The translations under genes and the position numbers were made by a program. This document shows positions 39,138-43,762 of a stretch of DNA of 43,762 bases, piece after piece. The stretch comes from Chloroflexota bacterium. GTDB taxonomy: Bacteria; Chloroflexota; Dormibacteria; Aeolococcales; Aeolococcaceae. Each line of letters opens with the position of its first letter. Position 1 is the stretch's first letter. The notes beneath the pieces were generated by a model. The model worked only from the letters and a program-made list of their open reading frames with translations, searched no databases and was not told the DNA's origin. Location of the stretch: NCBI GenBank assembly GCA_005880985.1, contig VBIQ01000022.1:1-43762 (forward strand). Reading direction: 5' to 3'.

Positions 39138-40705
39138 GCCAGACGCAGCTGCTGCTTCGCGGAGGGACCGTTCACGACGGTCTGGGCTCCCCAAGCCGGA
39201 TCGCCGACGTGCTCGTCCGTGGCGATCGCATCGCCGCCGTCGGTGTGGGGCTGGACACGTCCGATGCGGCGGTCGTCGACTGTTCCGGCCTGCTCGTCTG
39301 TCCCGGGTTCATCGACACGCACGCGCACTCCGACGGAGTGCCGCTGCTCGACGACCCCCAGCCGTTCAAGCTGCTTCAGGGGGTGACCACTGAGGTCGTC
39401 GGCAACTGCGGCATGTCCTTCGCACCGTTGACCGAGGCTGCCGCCGCGGAGTTCAGCGGTCTCTACGGGGAGCTGGCACCCGGCATCTCCATCGAACCCG
39501 CAGGCTTCGCGGACTTCTGTGACCGCGTTGAACGGGCGGGACCGACCAACAACCTCGCGTTCCTCGTCGGCCACAATACGCTGCGGCTGTGCGCCAACGG
39601 CACGGACGATGAGCTGCGCCCCGGCGCCCTCGAGAGAATGCAGCGCCTGGCGGCCGATGCGTTCGACGCCGGCGCGGTGGGATTGTCGTCTGGGCTCATC
39701 TACGTGCCCGGGACGTACTCGGATACCGACGAGCTGGCCGATCTCGCGGCCGTGGCCGGGGTCTATGGGCGCCTGTACACGACGCACATGCGCGACGAAG
39801 GCACTGGTATCGACGCCGCTCTCGACGAGGCATTCGCGATCGGCCGAAGGGCGGGAGTACGTGTCGAGATCTCCCACTGCAAGGCGGCGGGGCGGTCGTC
39901 GCACGGACGGGGTGGCGCCATCGTCGATCGTATCGCTCGCGCCCGGCGCGAGGGCATCGACGTGCTCGGCGATCAGTACCCGTACACGGCGGGCTCAACA
40001 GTGCTCAGCTCGCTGATTCCCACCTCCGCGATGGTCGGTGGGGTCGAGACGATGCGCCGGCGGCTTGGTGACCCGGCTGAGCGCGCGAGATTCCGCGCTC
40101 TGGCTGACACGGGCGGAAGTGGCGACGGTCTGTGGCGAGAGGTCACCCCCGAGGATGTCCTCGTCATCCACCATCGCGACGCCGCCAGCGTGGGCAGGAC
40201 TCTGGCCGATCTGAGCGCCGGCCGCGAACCGTGGGACACCCTCTGCGACCTGATAGCCGCCGATCCCGGGGCGATGATCGTGCTTCATCTGATGAGTGAG
40301 GCGGATGTGCGAAGGATCATGTCCGATCCGCTGATCAGCATTGGGTCGGACAATGGGCCCCCCGTCGGCATGCAGCATCCTCGAACCTGGGGATGCTTTC
40401 CCCGTCTGCTGGGGACGTACGTCCGCGAGGAGGGCGTGCTGACCTGGGAGGAGGCTGTGCGCAAGGCCACCTCGATGCCGGCTCGGCACTTCGGCCTGGT
40501 TGGTCGAGGCGTACTGCGCGCCGGAGCTGTCGCGGACGTCTGCGCCGTCGATCCGCAGACGGTGGGCCACCGTGGAACATATCTCGAGCCCGCGGCTCAG
40601 CCCACCGGAGTTCCGCTGGTGCTGCTCGGTGGGCGACTGGTGGTACGGGACGGCGCCTTCCGAGGGGAGCGCTACGGCCACGTCCTCCGCGCAGGAAGAG
40701 CGTGA
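39134..40705 (+). CDS. N-acyl-D-amino-acid deacylase (D-aminoacylase, amidohydrolase superfamily)
   Basis: A 523-residue metal hydrolase: DTHAHSD (two metal His), VVGNCGMSFAP (the metal Cys typical of D-aminoacylases), THMRDEG, VEISHCKAAG, and SIGSDNGPP with the catalytic Asp. The order and spacing match N-acyl-D-amino-acid deacylases rather than dihydropyrimidinases. It should release free D-amino acid and acid from N-acyl-D-amino acids in the cytoplasm. It begins inside the ilvB stop, so it is the third gene of the attenuator-controlled unit. With the racemase-type enolase and GNAT it forms the core of the D-amino-acid cluster. Confidence 0.88.
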   Translation: MSQTQLLLRGGTVHDGLGSPSRIADVLVRGDRIAAVGVGLDTSDAAVVDCSGLLVCPGFIDTHAHSDGVPLLDDPQPFKLLQGVTTEVVGNCGMSFAPLTEAAAAEFSGLYGELAPGISIEPAGFADFCDRVERAGPTNNLAFLVGHNTLRLCANGTDDELRPGALERMQRLAADAFDAGAVGLSSGLIYVPGTYSDTDELADLAAVAGVYGRLYTTHMRDEGTGIDAALDEAFAIGRRAGVRVEISHCKAAGRSSHGRGGAIVDRIARARREGIDVLGDQYPYTAGSTVLSSLIPTSAMVGGVETMRRRLGDPAERARFRALADTGGSGDGLWREVTPEDVLVIHHRDAASVGRTLADLSAGREPWDTLCDLIAADPGAMIVLHLMSEADVRRIMSDPLISIGSDNGPPVGMQHPRTWGCFPRLLGTYVREEGVLTWEEAVRKATSMPARHFGLVGRGVLRAGAVADVCAVDPQTVGHRGTYLEPAAQPTGVPLVLLGGRLVVRDGAFRGERYGHVLRAGRA

Positions 40706-40995
40706 GGTGGTGTCCGACAGCACGTTTCCTGCGGTGACCGAGCGTCCAGCCGACCTCCTGGGAGAACTGCGTGCGCAGACGTCCGAGATGCTCGAGGCGC
40801 TCCGCCTTCTCGTCGAAGCAGAACCGGGCGAACGAGTCTCAGTCTGTGGAGTGTTCCACGAAAGGGCACGATCGGCAGACAATGGCCATCCTGGTCAGCG
40901 TGGCGGTGCGGCGCCCAGGGAGGACGAGAAGTGTTGCCCGGGCTGCGGGTCACCCCGCGGCCGCTGTCCGTCCAGATCATCACTGCGGAGCTTCC
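40706..40995 (+). other. Gap with possible short coding remnant
   Basis: Immediately after the deacylase stop, GTG at 40707 or 40710 opens a frame with a plausible helical stretch (ADLLGELRAQTSEMLEALRLLVEAE). It then turns Arg/Gly-rich and runs about 200 bp into the next gene out of frame, so as it stands it is not a convincing gene. It may be the broken start of a small helical protein. Confidence 0.3.
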
Positions 40996-41826
40996 ATGAT
41001 GAGCATCGACACCGACCGACTCGCGAAGATCGAGGCCCTGCGCCTCGCCAAGGGCGCACACGACTCGTTCGCCAGGGGTGCCAGCGTGATGGAGGCTGTC
41101 GCCTACGTCGCCGGCGAGCCCTTCTCCGATCACCCGCAGTGCGCTTCGCCCGTCGTGGGTGCCTTCCTGCGCGCGTGGAACGACCGCCTCGACGATGAGA
41201 CACGACAGCGTCTCACGCCGTACGTGGTGCGCCTGGTCGGCACCGCCGGCAGCGACGAGGACGAGCGGCGTCGGCGCGACATGCTGTGGGAGTGGGTGCT
41301 CGGCACCCTCGTGCCGACGTGGCTGGAGACGGCTGGGATGCACGCCGAGGCCAAGGACGTCCGTGCCCAGGGGCGCCAGGCCTTGGCGCATGTCCGTGAG
41401 AAGGCGTGGGAGAGGCGGATGGAAGCGCGCGAGCGACTGACGGCGCTGGTGCGCGCCTACGTAACCTCCGCCTCCGCCTCTGCCCACGCCGCCCCGGCCG
41501 CCGCCGCCTACGAGGCCGCCACCTACGGCGCCGCCGCCTATGCAGCCTCCGCCGCCCACGCCGCTACCGCCTCCGATGCCTCCGACACCGCCGACGCCTC
41601 GCTCGCGGACGCCGCCGCCTCCTACGACGCCGTCGGCGCCGCCGCCTCCACCTACGTCGACGCCGACACCGACGCCTACGCCGCCTACGCCGCCGACGCC
41701 GATAACGCCGTCGCCGCCGCCTACGCCTACGTCGAAGCGGTCATGGCTCCCACCGTGCGGGAGCTAGAGGACAGCGCCTTCGATTTGCTTGACCGTCTCA
41801 TCGACGTCCACCGCAAGGTGGCGTGA
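40996..41826 (+). CDS. Alanine-rich low-complexity protein of unknown function
   Basis: A 276-residue protein starting at ATG 40996 or 40999. Residues about 1-150 form an ordinary helical domain (LAKGAHDSFARGASVMEAVAYVAGEPFSDHP; LRAWNDRLDDETRQRLTPYVVRLVG; RRRRDMLWEWVLGTLVPTWL). Residues about 155-250 consist almost wholly of Ala with Tyr, Ser, Asp and Thr in irregular A-A-x units (SASASAHAA, AAAYEAATYG, DADTDAYAAYAAD), then a short charged helix (VRELEDSAFDLLDRLIDVHRKVA). The DNA there is GCC-repeat-like and could expand or contract. Related proteins with helical heads and Ala/Trp/Tyr-rich tails occur in actinobacteria; none has a known role. Confidence 0.7.
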   Translation: MMSIDTDRLAKIEALRLAKGAHDSFARGASVMEAVAYVAGEPFSDHPQCASPVVGAFLRAWNDRLDDETRQRLTPYVVRLVGTAGSDEDERRRRDMLWEWVLGTLVPTWLETAGMHAEAKDVRAQGRQALAHVREKAWERRMEARERLTALVRAYVTSASASAHAAPAAAAYEAATYGAAAYAASAAHAATASDASDTADASLADAAASYDAVGAAASTYVDADTDAYAAYAADADNAVAAAYAYVEAVMAPTVRELEDSAFDLLDRLIDVHRKVA

Positions 41827-42069
41827 GCGGGGCGTTGGGTACGCAGTGCGTGATCCGTGCTCGGTGCAGCGCACGTCATCCCGCGTGGTGCCTGCCTCAA
41901 GTGGCGAGACGGCACCAAGAGGGCGGACGAGAGGCGGCCCGATTGGCTTCGAGTCCGTAGGGCCAGTAGTGCTGTGTCTCTTCGATGTGATCAATGAGGA
42001 ACGCGAGTGTGATCCGGAGCGCGTTGGTGTCGTAGAGGCGCGACGTCGATAGTCTCCGGTGCCGCGCGG

Positions 42070-42819
42070 CTACTTGTGGTTGTGGGCGAGCCATTCGGCG
42101 AAGCTTGTCTTGCCCAGGCGCGCGTCCGGGCCCGCAGTGAGCGAGGTGTCGGTCAGTTCGGTGCCGAAGTAGCGGGCATGCTCATCGCCTACGACCTTGC
42201 GCGGATCGTTGTCGGCAGCAAGTACGCCACGGATCAGCTCGGGGAGCTTGATTTTCTCCGGCCCGGCGATCTCGATGACACCGTTGTCCGGGTCGGACAC
42301 GGCAACCTCGGTCACTGCGGCGGCCACGTCCTTGGCGGCGATCGGCTGGAGATTGGCCGAGGGAACGCGCACGGTGTCGCCGGCGGTCGCGGAGTCGGCG
42401 GTGGCGCGCATGAACTCAAAGAACTGGGTGGAGCGGACGATGGTGTACGGCTGGCCGGCCCTTTTGATCAGCTCTTCCTGCGCGAGTTTGGCCCGCATGT
42501 ACCCGCTGTCGGGCACTCGGTCGGCCCCGACGATAGTGAGCGCGACGTGGTGCCCGACGCCTGCATTCACCTCTGCCTTGAGCAGATTCCGTCCGGAAGT
42601 CTGGAAGAACTCGAGCACCGCGGCGTCGTCGAAGGACGGCGAGTTGGCCACGTCAACGACGACCTTCGCGCCGGCGAGCGCCGCGTCCAGGCCCTCACCG
42701 GTGATCGTGTTCACCCCGGTGTTCGGTGAGGCTGGCACGGCCTCGTGTCCGCGTGCACGGAGGTTCTGGGCGACTTGGCTACCGATGAGCCCGGTACCGC
42801 CGATAATCACGATCTTCAT
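42070..42819 (-). CDS. Atypical SDR / NmrA-like NAD(P)-binding protein
   Basis: A 249-residue protein with N-terminal IVIIGGTGLIGSQVAQNL (GxxGxxG dinucleotide motif), VVVDVANSPSFDD, and LTIVGADRVPDSGYMRAKLAQEELIKRAGQPYTIVRSTQFFEF, in which Y-x-x-x-K (YMRAK) is kept. This is the NAD(P)-binding NmrA/SDR_a5 group that includes quinone-linked and sensory reductases. The start is ATG 42817-42819 with AAAGGGG upstream. It appears monocistronic and is the last gene before the second repeat region. Confidence 0.85.
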   Translation of the reverse strand: MKIVIIGGTGLIGSQVAQNLRARGHEAVPASPNTGVNTITGEGLDAALAGAKVVVDVANSPSFDDAAVLEFFQTSGRNLLKAEVNAGVGHHVALTIVGADRVPDSGYMRAKLAQEELIKRAGQPYTIVRSTQFFEFMRATADSATAGDTVRVPSANLQPIAAKDVAAAVTEVAVSDPDNGVIEIAGPEKIKLPELIRGVLAADNDPRKVVGDEHARYFGTELTDTSLTAGPDARLGKTSFAEWLAHNHK

Positions 42820-43447
42820 GTCGTACCCCTTTCGCCTCGGACCTATGGGCGCACGGATTGTGTCGGTGCATGTCCCCCATGGTAGTGCGGGAAGCACGAG
42901 GTCGAGCACTCTCGAGTTCCGCCGGTCGATTCACCTTCCGCTTATGAGGAACAGCCATCCTCCTTCGGGCGCTGCCCCGGCGTGGAACTGGTGGACGTCC
43001 GGTGGACGTGACCATGTGCGCATTGGACGTCTCCGAGACGTCTAGGGAATCCCTGGGCCGAGGGGAGGCGATCTGTCGGGACTCGAGGAGGTCCCGGAGA
43101 CCCTCAGATCCTCGGAGTTCTCCGACGAAATGAACGTGCCCAGCTTCTGGCTTACCAGCGGAGACAGCAGGGTGCGCCCGGAGCTGACGGCCGCGTTGGA
43201 GACTCTCCGCGTCAGCCGGTCGCCGTCAGGTCAGGAGGGACGAGCCGGGACGATGTCCTCGAGGTGGTATCTCCGCAGGAGACCACGGTCTCGCCAGTGC
43301 GACGGTCGCTGCTCGGCCACACCGATCTCACAAGAAGCCCGACTACCGCATTCGACCTGACTGATCCTCAGGGCCTGACGGCGGATGGGTTTGGGCTAGA
43401 CCAGGACCCAGCCACGCGGAGCCGTGGGATCGCGGAACCTGAAGGGG
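42820..43447 (+). other. Non-coding region with possible tyrosine-recombinase remnant
   Basis: No intact gene is recognisable. Around 43280-43330 the plus strand encodes PVRRSLLGHTDL, the same integrase-like box as at 16215-16433, and the DNA around it (CGGTCGCTGCTCGGCCACAC) resembles the left copy. Upstream sequence differs between the two copies. Confidence 0.35.
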
Positions 43448-43637
43448 GCAGCTATCTGACCGCTCGGTTGAGGGCAATTCTGAGAGCAAATGGGGTGTTG
43501 GCCGGTGGAGGGACTTGGACTCTCCAGGCTCCCTTCGAGGTCAGCGGTGGGCTCCGTGGAGGCTGGTAGAGGCGCATAGACCCCGCTTAGTCGGGCTCAT
43601 AATCCCTCGGTCGCAGGTTCGAATCCTGCCCCGCCCA
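43448..43637 (+). repeat. 190-bp repeat ending in a tRNA-Met 3' half, copy B
   Basis: This aligns without gaps to 16515-16704. The tRNA part (43596-43637) reads CTCATAA, then GCAGG-TTCGAAT-CCTGC and CCCGCCCA. As in copy A there is no 5' acceptor strand at the right distance. The following bases (ACGACTTTTTGTGC) keep only the first part of the R1-R3 flank before diverging. Confidence 0.8.
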
Positions 43638-43736
43638 ACGACTTTTTGTGCTAATCCGGCTGACGCTGGACAAACGACCTTCGGCTGAAGCTTTACGCAG
43701 CTTCGGGTGAGGGTTTACAGCTACTTCGGCTGACGC

Positions 43737-43759
43737 TTGACACTCCCTCACATGAGGGA
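43737..43759 (+). promoter_or_regulatory. Promoter with operator-like palindrome at the window edge
   Basis: TTGACA at 43737-43742 is followed at once by a perfect inverted repeat, TCCCTCA-CA-TGAGGGA (43744-43759), filling the spacer; the -10 would fall at or beyond the edge. A palindrome between -35 and -10 is the layout used by MerR-family activators in actinobacteria, so the next gene outside the window may encode or be controlled by one. Confidence 0.45.
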
Positions 43760-43762
43760 ACT

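Noticed and set aside
41460..41740. CRISPR or tandem repeat array
   Set aside because: The short GCC-rich units are irregular, in frame and encode an Ala-rich protein tail; there are no spacer-repeat units.
41897..42094. Short minus-strand open frame between the Ala-rich gene and the SDR gene
   Set aside because: No ribosome site or recognisable domain, and it overlaps the SDR 3' end; treated as chance.
43560..43637. Functional tRNA-Met gene
   Set aside because: Same defects as the copy at 16663-16704; only the 3' half from the anticodon onward is intact.
1..43762. Insertion sequences or transposases
   Set aside because: No transposase domain or paired terminal inverted repeats with target duplications were recognised; the only mobile-element signals are the tRNA fragments and integrase-like boxes.

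Overview
The window is GC-rich, densely packed bacterial DNA with many ATGA/GTGA stop-start overlaps, frequent GTG starts and several leaderless-looking promoters. The gene content (F420-type PPOX flavin protein, PucR regulator, ECF sigma/ZAS anti-sigma pair, a leader-peptide attenuator before ilvB) fits Actinomycetota or a related soil lineage such as Dormibacterota. No rRNA, intact tRNA or core phylogenetic marker is present, so the phylum is an inference.

Layout. 1-550: end of an unidentified gene, then repeat DNA with a tRNA 3'-end fragment. 569-1710: an autoregulated ArsR/SRPBCC operon and a broken YCII-like gene. 1726-10419: a surface or glycan-type locus. An epimerase, histidine kinase and response regulator run leftward; a GT2 glycosyltransferase, DUF2064 protein, DUF2079 membrane protein, aminotransferase and membrane-anchored molybdopterin oxidoreductase run rightward. 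TTCAC direct repeats spaced 11 bp lie before both rightward promoters, so the local two-component system probably controls the locus. 10850-16044: small redox, stress and housekeeping genes (PPOX, a small membrane protein, MOSC, AhpD-like, sigma/anti-sigma, VOC, methyltransferase). 16045-16857: recombinase-like remnant and a 190-bp repeat ending in a tRNA-Met 3' half.

16858-40705 is the most interesting part. It carries three SxxK serine hydrolases without signal peptides, an ABC-2 exporter with a divergent TetR and a PucR regulator, and a branched-chain/amide-type (Liv) ABC importer compressed into three fused polypeptides: a binding protein on a membrane-anchored multidomain chain, an MFS domain fused to a LivF ATPase, and LivH-LivM-LivG in one chain. 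It also carries an N-acylamino-acid racemase-type enolase, a COG3375 GNAT acyltransferase, an attenuator-controlled acetolactate synthase with an IlvM-like subunit placed first, and an N-acyl-D-amino-acid deacylase. Together these suggest import and stereochemical recycling of D-amino acids, N-acyl-D-amino acids or D-residue peptides. That reading is inferred from families and context.

40996-42819: an alanine-rich low-complexity protein and an NAD(P)-binding atypical SDR. 42820-43762: a second copy of the 190-bp repeat with recombinase-like remnant and tRNA-Met 3' half, then a promoter with an operator-like palindrome at the edge. The recurring tRNA-Met 3' ends at about 332, 16704 and 43637 divide the window into two units of 16.4 and 26.9 kb, as expected for tandem islands accreted at a tRNA-Met locus.
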